Shown: in pieces, positions 1 to 5,025 of the stretch
Layout: the number at the start of each line of letters is the position of its first letter
Numbering within the stretch: the stretch's first letter is position 1
DNA from: Eubacteriales Family XIII. Incertae Sedis bacterium
GTDB lineage: Bacteria > Bacillota_A > Clostridia > Peptostreptococcales > Anaerovoracaceae
Length of the DNA: 5,092 nt
Reading direction: 5' to 3'
Assembly (NCBI GenBank): GCA_031280075.1
Contig: JAITHG010000002.1
Span: 1-5,092, forward strand
The notes under the pieces: model-generated
Database searches by the model: none
Told to the model about the DNA's origin: nothing
The model's input: only the letters and a program-made list of their open reading frames with translations
Translations under genes and position numbers: made by a program

Positions 1-515
1 TCGCCTATACCGTGCTCGACTTCGTGCTCCTCGGGCGTGCCCCGCACCTCGGCGCGCTCCGCCGCCCGGGCAGGAAGGATGTCGACAGCGGTCTTGCCGC
101 CCTCGATGCCCTCGGCATCCCGCACCTCGCCGACAAGCCCTACACCGAGATCAGCGGCGGCGAACGGCAGCAAGCGCAGATCGCGCGCGCCGTCTGCCAG
201 GATCCGCGCATCATCCTCTTCGACGAGCCGACCGCCCACCTCGACTACGGCAACCAGCACCGCATCCTCCTGCTCGCAAAACGCCTTGCGGCGCAGGGCT
301 TCTCCGCCGTCATCACGACGCACAACCCCGACCACGCCCTCCTGCTCGGCGGGCGCGCCGCCGTGCTCGGACAGGACGGCAGCCTCGTCTGCGGGGAAGC
401 CGCCGAGATGATCACGGAGCCCCGGATGCGCGCCCTCTACAAAACGCAGATGCGGATCGCCTTCGTGCCGGAGGCAGGGCGCGTCTGCTGTCTTGCACCC
501 GCTCTACAGGAATAA
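1..515 (+). CDS. ABC transporter ATP-binding protein, iron-siderophore/haem/B12 uptake type (5' partial)
   Basis: This is the C-terminal part of an ABC ATPase; the reading frame is open to the left edge (first full codon at 3), so the true start, Walker A and Q-loop lie outside. The fragment begins with AYTVLDFVLLGRAPHLG, a stretch typical of the FepC/FecE/BtuD/HmuV family, whose members power import of ferric siderophores, haem or cobalamin through a FecCD-type permease at the inner face of the membrane. Visible motifs in order are the ABC signature ISGGERQQ (150-173), Walker B IILFDEP (210-230) with the catalytic Glu at 225-227, the D-loop AHLD, and the H-loop His at 321-323. A usual tail of about 60 residues follows and ends at TAA (513-515). 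The substrate cannot be told from the ATPase alone. The gene converges on the ribosomal cluster and is followed by a strong terminator. Family assignment is firm; substrate is open. Confidence 0.9.
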   Translation, partial: AYTVLDFVLLGRAPHLGALRRPGRKDVDSGLAALDALGIPHLADKPYTEISGGERQQAQIARAVCQDPRIILFDEPTAHLDYGNQHRILLLAKRLAAQGFSAVITTHNPDHALLLGGRAAVLGQDGSLVCGEAAEMITEPRMRALYKTQMRIAFVPEAGRVCCLAPALQE

Positions 516-558
516 CCCGGCAGGCATACCCCCCAGCTGCAGACTGCAATAAACAGCA

Positions 559-598
559 CGATCCCCCTCCCGCAGTTGCGTGGAGGGGGATCGTTTTT
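559..598 (+). terminator. Strong intrinsic terminator between the convergent ABC ATPase and rplL
   Basis: A perfect 12-bp stem (559-570 with 582-593, CGATCCCCCTCC and its complement) has an 11-nt loop and is followed on the plus strand by TTTTTCTCTT from 594. This is a textbook rho-independent terminator for the ABC ATPase gene, 43 nt after its stop. Read on the minus strand the same stem is followed by TGCTGTTTATTG, a poor U-tract, so it may also stop transcripts coming from rplL, but less efficiently. No better minus-strand terminator is visible between 516 and 654. Confidence 0.9.
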
Positions 599-616
599 CT
601 CTTGTATAAGCGCCCG

Positions 617-633
617 GTGCGCGTAATGCGCAC
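617..633. repeat. Small GTGCGC/GCGCAC palindrome downstream of rplL
   Basis: GTGCGC (617-622) and GCGCAC (628-633) form a 6-bp stem around a 5-nt loop, 22 nt beyond the rplL stop. No U-tract follows on either strand, so it is not a terminator by itself. It could shield the 3' end of the ribosomal transcript. A 17-nt element matching it at 15 positions lies in the rpmG leader at 4589-4605. Confidence 0.5.
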
Positions 634-654
634 AGCACGCCCCGTACCAAGAAA

Positions 655-1032
655 CTACTTGAGTGTGATCTTCGCGCCGACTTCCTCGAGCTGCTTCTGG
701 TAGGTCTCTGCCTCGGGCTTCTCCAGACCTTCCTTGAGGATGGAGGGCGCGCTGTCGACGAGCTCCTTCGCTTCCTTGAGCCCAAGACCCGTGATCTCGC
801 GGACGACCTTGATGACCTTGATCTTCTCGGCACCGACCTCTGTCAGTTCCACGTTGAACTCGGTCTGCTCCTCGGCAGCCGCAGCGCCTGCTGCCGGACC
901 GGCTGCGACCGCGACTGCTGCCGCTGCCGACACACCGAACTCTTCTTCGCAAGCCTTGACCAGCTCGTTCAGCTCAAGAACGGTCAGTTCCTTGATGGCG
1001 TCGATGAATTCCTGATTTGTAAGTTTTGCCAT
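655..1032 (-). CDS. rplL: 50S ribosomal protein L7/L12 (bL12)
   Basis: This 125-residue protein is the normal length for bL12, the multi-copy stalk protein that recruits and stimulates translational GTPases (EF-Tu, EF-G, IF2). Residues 1-35 are the dimerisation and L10-binding domain ([20 protein letters not shown] start). Residues 36-56 form an Ala/Gly-rich flexible hinge, and 57-125 the globular C-terminal domain with the factor-binding face around [20 protein letters not shown] (72-91). The ATG at 1032 is preceded by AAAGGA (1043-1048) at a 10-nt spacing. The gene lies 37 nt after rplJ, so the two are surely co-transcribed and jointly controlled by the L10 leader upstream of rplJ. It is the last gene of the cluster here: no rpoB follows, only a convergent ABC ATPase. 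Identity is secure. Confidence 0.99.
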   Translation of the reverse strand: MAKLTNQEFIDAIKELTVLELNELVKACEEEFGVSAAAAVAVAAGPAAGAAAAEEQTEFNVELTEVGAEKIKVIKVVREITGLGLKEAKELVDSAPSILKEGLEKPEAETYQKQLEEVGAKITLK

Positions 1033-1069
1033 TTTGTTCGATTCCTTTCTCTATGATTGAGCGAGCCGG

Positions 1070-1816
1070 TTACTCGGCCGTTTCTTCCGTCTCCGCTGCC
1101 GCTTCCGCAGCAGGGGCTTCTTCCGCAGGCGCTTCCGCCGCTTCTTCCGCCGGGGCGGCTTCCGCCGCGTCCGCAGGTGCTTCCGCAGTCGCGTCCGTTT
1201 CCGCTGGAACCTCTGCAGGCGCTTCCGCCGCAGCATCCTCAGCCGCTTCTGCCACCGGCGCTTCTTCCGCAGGCGCATCCCCTGCCTCGGCATCCTCTGC
1301 CGGTGCAGCAGCCGCCGCTGCTTCGCCGCCGCCCGCTTCCGCGATGGCGTTCACGACGCGGGCAAACGCGCCGATGGGGCTCTTCATGCTGCCGAGCAGC
1401 CTGGCGAGCAGTTCCTCGCGCGCCGGGACTTCCGCAATCTGCTGAATGCCCGCCGCGTCATAGACCACACCCTCCACGATGCCCGCCTTGAAGGACATCT
1501 TCTTGAACTCCTTCATGACACCGTTCAGGACACGCGCGGGCGCGGTCGCATCGTCGTAGCCAAACGCGAAGGCGCTCGGTCCTGCAAGGCTTTCGTTCAG
1601 TCCCTCAAAGTCCGTGCCGTCGATGGCGCGACCCACGAGGGAGTTCTTGTAGACCTTGTAGTCCACCTCCGCCGCACGAAGCTTGCGGCGCATCGCATCC
1701 GCTTCCGCGACGGTGATGCCTTTGTAGTCGATGATGACCGCAGAGGTCGCCCGGCTGAACTTGTCCTTGATCTCGTCGATGACGATCTGTTTCTCTTTCA
1801 AACTTGCCTCTGACAT
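1070..1816 (-). CDS. rplJ: 50S ribosomal protein L10 (uL10) with long acidic C-terminal tail
   Basis: uL10 is the base of the ribosomal stalk: its N-terminal domain binds 23S rRNA with L11 and its C-terminal helix binds L7/L12 dimers. Residues 1-163 look like a complete L10, with the typical segments [20 protein letters not shown] (28-47), [12 protein letters not shown] (53-64) and the L12-binding helix around 132-160. Bacterial L10 usually ends near 165-175 residues. This one runs to 248, the extra ~85 residues being almost only Ala, Glu, Pro and Asp with some Thr/Val/Gly and no Lys or Arg. The tail is in frame and ends at TAA (1070-1072), just before rplL, so it is not a frameshift artefact. 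An in-frame ATG at 1891 exists, but the leader RNA covers that stretch, and AAAGGAG (1822-1828) sits 5 nt before the ATG at 1816, which I chose. Tail function is unknown. Confidence 0.98.
   Translation of the reverse strand: MSEASLKEKQIVIDEIKDKFSRATSAVIIDYKGITVAEADAMRRKLRAAEVDYKVYKNSLVGRAIDGTDFEGLNESLAGPSAFAFGYDDATAPARVLNGVMKEFKKMSFKAGIVEGVVYDAAGIQQIAEVPAREELLARLLGSMKSPIGAFARVVNAIAEAGGGEAAAAAAPAEDAEAGDAPAEEAPVAEAAEDAAAEAPAEVPAETDATAEAPADAAEAAPAEEAAEAPAEEAPAAEAAAETEETAE
1075..1327 (-). repeat. In-phase degenerate repeats coding the L10 acidic tail
   Basis: The DNA for the L10 tail is low-complexity and repeats GCTTCCGC-like units (plus strand). GCTTCTTCCGCAGGCGC occurs exactly at 1116-1132 and 1260-1276 (144 nt apart, 48 codons). 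GCAGGCGCTTCCGCCG occurs at 1125-1140 and 1215-1230 (90 nt, 30 codons). Both distances are multiples of three, which fits growth of the tail by slippage or unequal recombination while keeping frame. The encoded unit is roughly A-P-A-E-E-A. Confidence 0.75.
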
Positions 1817-1844
1817 TGCTTCTCCTTTCCGGTCACTGAAATGA

Positions 1845-1945
1845 CAGATGACCTGTTTTTCGCAGACAAACAGGTCATCGAGGATTTGCATCCTTTGCTG
1901 AACCTCGGCGGGATTTCCCTTGCACCCGCTGTCTACGGTCGGTAT
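1845..1945 (-). promoter_or_regulatory. Ribosomal protein L10 leader (autoregulatory RNA of rplJL)
   Basis: In the 167-nt gap between rplA and rplJ the transcript reads ACCGTAGACAGCGGGTG (1939-1923), then, 10 nt later, CCCGCCGAGGTT (1912-1901). This GUAGACAG...GCCGAGGU pair is the hallmark of the L10 leader of Firmicutes, where L10 bound to L7/L12 represses rplJL. GCGGG and CCCGC form the core stem of the protein-binding site. Further downstream is a perfect 12-bp hairpin (1868-1879 with 1847-1858, 9-nt loop) in the place where an attenuator would sit, but the following TGTCATTTCAG is only weakly U-rich. Recognition rests on the conserved motif; the exact ends of the element are approximate. 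Confidence 0.88.
1847..1879 (-). terminator. Hairpin at the attenuator position of the L10 leader
   Basis: GATGACCTGTTT pairs perfectly with AAACAGGTCATC over 12 bp around a 9-nt loop, ending 30 nt before the rplJ start. Its position between the L10-binding motif and the rplJ ribosome binding site is that of a leader attenuator. The tail after the stem (TGTCATTTCAG) lacks a clean U-run, so it may be a weak or factor-dependent terminator, a pausing hairpin, or a structure acting on translation. Confidence refers to its being a regulatory stem-loop that acts as a terminator. Confidence 0.45.
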
Positions 1946-1983
1946 GTTTGCGCGCTGGGCGCATTTGTGCGCGGCTTCGGCGG

Positions 1984-2685
1984 TCAGTTGCCGGAGACGC
2001 GCATCGGGTTGATCTTCACACCCGGTCCCATGGTCGATGCCACGGTGACGGAGCGAAGGTACTGCCCCTTCGCGACGGAGGGCTTCGCCTTCACGATCGC
2101 GTCGAGCAGGGCATGGAAGTTGTCCTCGAGCTTCTCCCTGCCGAAGGAGACCTTGCCGATGGGCGTGTGGATGATGTTCGTCTTGTCCAGACGATACTCC
2201 ACCTTACCTGCCTTGATGTCCTCCAGCGCTTTCGTGATGTCGTTCGTGACCGTCCCGGACTTCGGGTTGGGCATGAGCCCTTTCGGTCCGAGCAGCTTCC
2301 CGAGCTTGCCGACAACCCCCATCAGGTCCGGGGTCGCAACAACGACATCAAAATCAAACCAGCTTTCCTTTTGAATCTTGTCGGCGAGTTCTTCCGCACC
2401 GACGTAATCCGCGCCCGCTTCCTTTGCTTCAGCCTCTTTGGGCCCCTTCGCAAAGACGAGCACGCGCACCGACTTGCCTGTGCCGTGCGGCAGCACGATC
2501 GCGCCGCGCACCTGCTGGTCGGCATGACGGCCATCGACACCAAGCTTGACATGCACTTCCACTGTCTCGTCAAACTTTGCCCGCGCCGCCCCGACTACCA
2601 GATCCAGCGCATCCGCTGTTTCGTAGAGATTGAACCTCTCGACCTTTCCGGCAGCCGCTTTGTAGCTTTTGCTTCTCTTAGGCAT
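1984..2685 (-). CDS. rplA: 50S ribosomal protein L1 (uL1)
   Basis: uL1 binds the mobile L1 stalk of 23S rRNA, helps release deacylated tRNA from the E site and, in many bacteria, represses its own mRNA. The 233-residue product has the normal length. It shows the conserved blocks [20 protein letters not shown] (59-78), [20 protein letters not shown] (128-147, the L1 signature region) and the C-terminal STMGPGVKI (217-225). The frame is open to an ATG at 2712, but ATG 2685 gives the usual MPKRSKSYK start and has AGGAGG (2695-2700) 9 nt upstream, so I chose it. It follows rplK after 75 nt and precedes the L10 leader. Nothing is unusual about the protein. Confidence 0.99.
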   Translation of the reverse strand: MPKRSKSYKAAAGKVERFNLYETADALDLVVGAARAKFDETVEVHVKLGVDGRHADQQVRGAIVLPHGTGKSVRVLVFAKGPKEAEAKEAGADYVGAEELADKIQKESWFDFDVVVATPDLMGVVGKLGKLLGPKGLMPNPKSGTVTNDITKALEDIKAGKVEYRLDKTNIIHTPIGKVSFGREKLEDNFHALLDAIVKAKPSVAKGQYLRSVTVASTMGPGVKINPMRVSGN

Positions 2686-2760
2686 TGCACCAATCCTCCT
2701 AACGTGGTTCACACAACCCCCGCCTCGCGCTGTGCCTGCGCCAACGGGAATCTCCCACCT

Positions 2761-3186
2761 TTAGTTTTCGACGACGATCCCCATGCTCCTGGCCGTGCCA
2801 CAGATCATTGATGTGGCGCTTTCCAGGGATGATGCGTTCAGATCGGGCATCTTCGTCTTTGCGATTTCCTCGGCCTGCGCATACGTGATGGTCGCAACCT
2901 TCTGCCTGTTTGGCTCGCCGGAGCCAGAGGCGAGGTTTGCCGCCTTCTTCAGCAGCACGGCTGCAGGCGGCGTCTTCGTGATGAAGCTGAAAGACCTGTC
3001 CGCATAGACCGTGATCACGACCGGGATGATCATTCCGGGCTGATCCTGCGTCTTTGCGTTGAACTGCTTGCAGAAATCCATGATGTTGACGCCCTTCTGT
3101 CCGAGGGCGGGACCAACCGGCGGTGCGGGGTTCGCGTTGCCTGCGGGGATCTGCAGCTTGATGTAGCCGTCTATCTTCTTTGCCAT
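2761..3186 (-). CDS. rplK: 50S ribosomal protein L11 (uL11)
   Basis: uL11 binds the GTPase-associated centre of 23S rRNA at the stalk base, contacts translation factors and is needed for RelA-type sensing; with the rRNA it forms the thiostrepton site. The product is exactly the usual 141 residues. The N-terminal domain holds [18 protein letters not shown] (22-39), including the prolines that line the thiostrepton pocket. The C-terminal rRNA-binding domain ends with [13 protein letters not shown] and [14 protein letters not shown] 3186 is preceded by AAAGGAGG (3197-3204) with a 10-nt spacing. It lies 141 nt after nusG, the second longest gap inside the cluster, where a feedback site could reside. 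Confidence 0.99.
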   Translation of the reverse strand: MAKKIDGYIKLQIPAGNANPAPPVGPALGQKGVNIMDFCKQFNAKTQDQPGMIIPVVITVYADRSFSFITKTPPAAVLLKKAANLASGSGEPNRQKVATITYAQAEEIAKTKMPDLNASSLESATSMICGTARSMGIVVEN

Positions 3187-3327
3187 ATCGACTTTTCCTC
3201 CTTTCTCGCCCAGCGGGTCTCCGCATCCCTGCGCACGTGCCTTGCCTTACCGCACCGCGCCTTCTGCGTATCCGCCTCTGCGAAAGCTGAATCTATGTAC
3301 CGCCCCTGCAAAACCTCTGCGACCGGA

Positions 3328-4008
3328 TCAGTAGACCTTGTCCACCTGGTCGTAGATGAGTTCTACGGGGGTATCCCTTCCAAACATGGAGATGCGCGCC
3401 TTCAGCGTCTCCTTCTCCGGGTTGACTTCCTCGACGACACCGGTGAAGCTCTCGAACGGTCCGTTGATGACCTTGATGCTGTCCCCTACGTTGATGTCGA
3501 GCTCGATGTTGACCTTCTCGATGCCCATGCGCCTGACTTCCTCTTTGGAGAGCGGCACAGGGCGGTTTTTGTGTGTGGCGGTCGTATAGCCTACAAAGCC
3601 TGTCACCCCCTGCGTATTGCGCACGAGATACCAGGATTTGTCCGTAACGATCATCTTGACGAGCACGTACCCGGGAAACATCTTCCGGCTTTTGATCTTA
3701 TGCTGCCCGTCCTTCAGGACGGCCACGTCGTGCACAGGCACCTGGATCTTCAGTACGAGGTCCGCCATCGTGTAGCTGCGCTCCATGCCATCGGGCAGGG
3801 TCTGGCGGAAGATGATCTCGTCGCCGTAGTTCTCCACGAGCTTTTCGATGCTGGATTTCACCTTGTTTTCATGCCCGGAATAGGTATGGATGACATACCA
3901 GCGAGCGGAAGTCTCGTCGCTGTCGTCGTAAAAGTCCTCGTCGGGCAGGGAATCCGCCGCTGAGGGCAGCCCCTTCATATTCGTCTTGCTTTTGCGTTCG
4001 TCTGTCAT
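3328..4008 (-). CDS. nusG: Transcription elongation and termination factor NusG, extended form
   Basis: NusG (Spt5 family) binds RNA polymerase, modulates pausing and links it to Rho or the ribosome. The NGN domain starts at WYVIHTYSGHENKVK (37-51) and contains the signature FPGYVLV (111-117), SWYLVRNT and GVTGFVG (134-140). A canonical KOW domain follows (about 173-226, with INGPFESFTGVV and SMFGRDTPVEL). The protein is 226 residues, against roughly 175-180 for B. subtilis-type NusG. The surplus is an acidic 36-residue N-terminal extension (SLPDEDFYDDSDE at 20-32) and about 18 extra residues near 62-80, between the first NGN helix and the next strand. ATG 4008 has AAGAGG (4014-4019) 5 nt upstream. 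The only other in-frame early Met (3978) lacks a ribosome binding site. It begins 18 nt after secE. Confidence 0.98.
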   Translation of the reverse strand: MTDERKSKTNMKGLPSAADSLPDEDFYDDSDETSARWYVIHTYSGHENKVKSSIEKLVENYGDEIIFRQTLPDGMERSYTMADLVLKIQVPVHDVAVLKDGQHKIKSRKMFPGYVLVKMIVTDKSWYLVRNTQGVTGFVGYTTATHKNRPVPLSKEEVRRMGIEKVNIELDINVGDSIKVINGPFESFTGVVEEVNPEKETLKARISMFGRDTPVELIYDQVDKVY

Positions 4009-4026
4009 GGCAGCCTCTTGGATCGC

Positions 4027-4347
4027 TTACAGACTGATGCCGAGCAGCTGCTTCAGCGCGGCGAGGAAGGCGGTGTCCACCCCCCAGATCATGAGCCCGA
4101 AGAAGGCGCACGCGGCGAATACGAGGATCGTATAGGAAATGAGCTCGCGGCGCGTAGGCCAGACGACCTTCTTCGTCTCCACTTTCACCCCTTTGAAGTA
4201 CTCCTTCATGCGACCGCGACGCTTCTCGGCGTTCACAGGCTGCACCCTGCGCTTCTTCTGCTCCGCCCTTGCCGCGTTCGTAGCTTTTGCAAGTGCCGAA
4301 GGGGCGCTCTTCACCTTTGTCCTGTTGTCTTTTTCTCTACCGGCCAT
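4027..4347 (-). CDS. secE: Preprotein translocase subunit SecE
   Basis: SecE is the small membrane clamp of the SecYEG channel, needed for stability of SecY. The 106-residue product has the single-TM Gram-positive architecture: an amphipathic segment MKEYFKGVKVETKKVVWPTR (47-66) containing the conserved VWPTRREL, then one membrane span (about 71-90) and a short C-terminal tail. Residues 1-46 are a Lys/Arg/Ala-rich extension; B. subtilis-type SecE is only about 60 residues. ATG 4347 has a strong AAGGAGGG (4353-4360) 5 nt upstream, so the extension is very likely translated; the internal Met47 would give the short form. It follows rpmG by 41 nt and precedes nusG by 18 nt, the standard order. 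No tRNA-Trp gene lies in the gap to rpmG, where some Firmicutes have one. Confidence 0.97.
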   Translation of the reverse strand: MAGREKDNRTKVKSAPSALAKATNAARAEQKKRRVQPVNAEKRRGRMKEYFKGVKVETKKVVWPTRRELISYTILVFAACAFFGLMIWGVDTAFLAALKQLLGISL

Positions 4348-4388
4348 GAATGCCCTCCTTGCGCATGAAGCCCGAAGCGGACTGCCGT

Positions 4389-4538
4389 CTACTTCGTTTC
4401 CTTGTGCGCGGTCGACTTGCGGCAGAACCGGCAATACTTGTTCAGCTCGATACGATCCGGATTGTTCTTCTTGTTCTTCATCGTATCGTAGTTACGCTGT
4501 TTGCACTCCGTGCATTCCAAGGTGACTTTGACTCGCAT
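4389..4538 (-). CDS. rpmG: 50S ribosomal protein L33 (bL33), zinc-ribbon form
   Basis: This 49-residue protein begins [19 protein letters not shown] and has the complete Cys set of the zinc-binding (C+) form: C9-x2-C12 and C36-x2-C39. It is a component of the large subunit near the E site. The length is normal for L33. ATG 4538 is preceded by AGGAGGG (4544-4550) at 5 nt; the open frame continues upstream to 4607 but through hairpin-rich leader, without family similarity. It is the first gene after the promoter at 4649-4678 and so probably leads the whole seven-gene transcript. Because the Cys residues are present, this is not the zinc-independent paralogue induced by zinc starvation. Confidence 0.98.
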   Translation of the reverse strand: MRVKVTLECTECKQRNYDTMKNKKNNPDRIELNKYCRFCRKSTAHKETK

Positions 4539-4565
4539 GACAGCCCTCCTGTTTCGTTGATTCGC

Positions 4566-4580
4566 GGCGGCCCAGCCGCC
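4566..4580 (-). other. Third leader hairpin of rpmG
   Basis: GGCGGC TGG GCCGCC (minus strand) is a perfect 6-bp stem with a 3-nt loop, 27 nt upstream of the rpmG start and 15 nt before its ribosome binding site. No U-tract follows it. It may be a spacer structure or part of a larger leader fold with the hairpins at 4589-4605 and 4625-4641. Confidence 0.5.
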
Positions 4581-4588
4581 CTCCAAAC

Positions 4589-4605
4589 GTGCGCGTGACG
4601 CGCAC
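4589..4605. repeat. GTGCGCG/CGCGCAC palindrome in the rpmG leader
   Basis: GTGCGCG (4589-4595) and CGCGCAC (4599-4605) form a perfect 7-bp stem around a 3-nt loop. It has no U-tract on the minus strand. It matches the palindrome downstream of rplL (617-633) at 15 of 17 positions, with paired arms kept in both copies. The two therefore flank the ribosomal cluster at both ends. Confidence 0.55.
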
Positions 4606-4618
4606 AAAATTGCATTTT

Positions 4619-4641
4619 AAAATACTGCCCCGCCGGGACAG
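4619..4641 (-). terminator. Hairpin after the ferredoxin gene, overlapping the rpmG transcript start
   Basis: On the minus strand CTGTCCC (4641-4635), loop GGC and GGGGCAG (4631-4625) form a 7-bp stem with one G-U pair, followed by TATTTT (4624-4619). This is a plausible intrinsic terminator for the ferredoxin unit, about 50 nt after its stop. However, it lies just downstream of the -10 box at 4649-4654, so it would also be the very 5' end of the rpmG transcript, where it could stabilise the RNA or cause early termination. Which role holds cannot be decided from sequence. Confidence 0.45.
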
Positions 4642-4648
4642 CCTATAT

Positions 4649-4678
4649 AATTTACCATGACGGGGCACGCTGTGTCAA
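4649..4678 (-). promoter_or_regulatory. Sigma-A-type promoter for rpmG-secE-nusG-rplKAJL
   Basis: The minus strand has a perfect -35 TTGACA (4678-4673), an 18-nt spacer and TAAATT as -10 (4654-4649). The -10 is preceded by TGG, which gives an extended -10 (TGn). The expected start is near 4642, about 100 nt before the rpmG ATG. No comparably good promoter is visible in the other gaps of the cluster, so this is probably the main promoter of the unit. The -10 hexamer matches the consensus at 4 of 6 positions; the extended -10 and the ideal -35 compensate. Confidence 0.75.
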
Positions 4679-4689
4679 ATGATTTTTTA

Positions 4690-5025
4690 TTACCCGACGG
4701 GCGGTCTGAAGTAGCTCTGGGGCGGTGCGTCGGGACCGCCGAGCCGGAAGACTTCCCCGGTCGTCTTGCGTTTGAAGAAAATTCTCTGGTTGATGGGGTA
4801 GACGAGCCGGATCGCATCGTTTTTGCAGGCACCGACGCAGCAGCCGCAAAACCAGCACTCGTCCGGGTAGATGACGATGGGCGGTTTTCCCTTTTCCGGG
4901 TTCGGCATGATGGTCTGCGTGCGGCAGACATTCGCGCAGCCGTTGCACCCGACACATCTGCCTCCGTCGATGCACACGGATTGGTTCGGCGCTATGGGGT
5001 TTGGGACCAGATATGCTTCACTCAC
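4690..5025 (-). CDS. Two-cluster 4Fe-4S ferredoxin-like protein (AprB-like electron-transfer subunit)
   Basis: This 111-residue protein has two complete [4Fe-4S] motifs: C24-x2-C27-x2-C30-x3-C34 and C57-x2-C60-x2-C63-x3-C67, with additional Cys at 18 and 62. The Pro that often follows the last Cys is absent in both (Arg and Lys instead). The C-terminal ~40 residues (RLVYPINQRIFFKRKTTGEV, 73-92) extend past the clusters and resemble the tail of adenylylsulfate-reductase beta subunits, which pass electrons to an FAD subunit. It is cytoplasmic, with no signal or membrane segment. I chose GTG 5025: AGGAGG (5035-5040) lies 9 nt upstream, whereas an open frame to 5052 would run through this site. 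The start overlaps the upstream gene by 8 nt, indicating translational coupling and a two-subunit complex. The AprB-like call is inference from motif layout; a generic ferredoxin is the alternative. Confidence 0.85.
   Translation of the reverse strand: MSEAYLVPNPIAPNQSVCIDGGRCVGCNGCANVCRTQTIMPNPEKGKPPIVIYPDECWFCGCCVGACKNDAIRLVYPINQRIFFKRKTTGEVFRLGGPDAPPQSYFRPPVG

Noticed and set aside
1026..1445. Ala/Ser-rich open frame on the plus strand opposite the rplJ 3' end
   Set aside because: Its composition is a by-product of the repeated Ala/Glu codons of the L10 tail read backwards.
1817..1891. A longer rplJ start giving 25 extra residues (ATG at 1891)
   Set aside because: The stretch is the L10 leader hairpin region, the residues do not resemble L10, and a ribosome binding site sits directly before the ATG at 1816.
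2686..2760. A regulatory leader or promoter between rplK and rplA
   Set aside because: In this 75-nt gap I see only the rplA ribosome binding site and a 4-bp chance pairing; no promoter boxes.
1948..2811. A 287-codon open frame on the plus strand opposite rplA
   Set aside because: It is antisense to L1 and parts of its flanks, has no family resemblance, and arises from GC-rich third positions; L1 on the other strand is unmistakable.
3295..3963. A 222-codon open frame on the plus strand opposite nusG
   Set aside because: It mirrors the nusG gene, has no recognisable domain and no convincing ribosome binding site; it is a shadow.
4348..4388. A possible tRNA-Trp gene between rpmG and secE, as in some Firmicutes
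   Set aside because: The gap is only 41 nt, too short for a tRNA, and consists mostly of the secE ribosome binding site region.
4645..4650. ATATAA/TTATAT as an alternative -10 box
   Set aside because: It would lie 22 nt from the TTGACA -35, too far; TAAATT with an extended TGG at 18 nt fits better.
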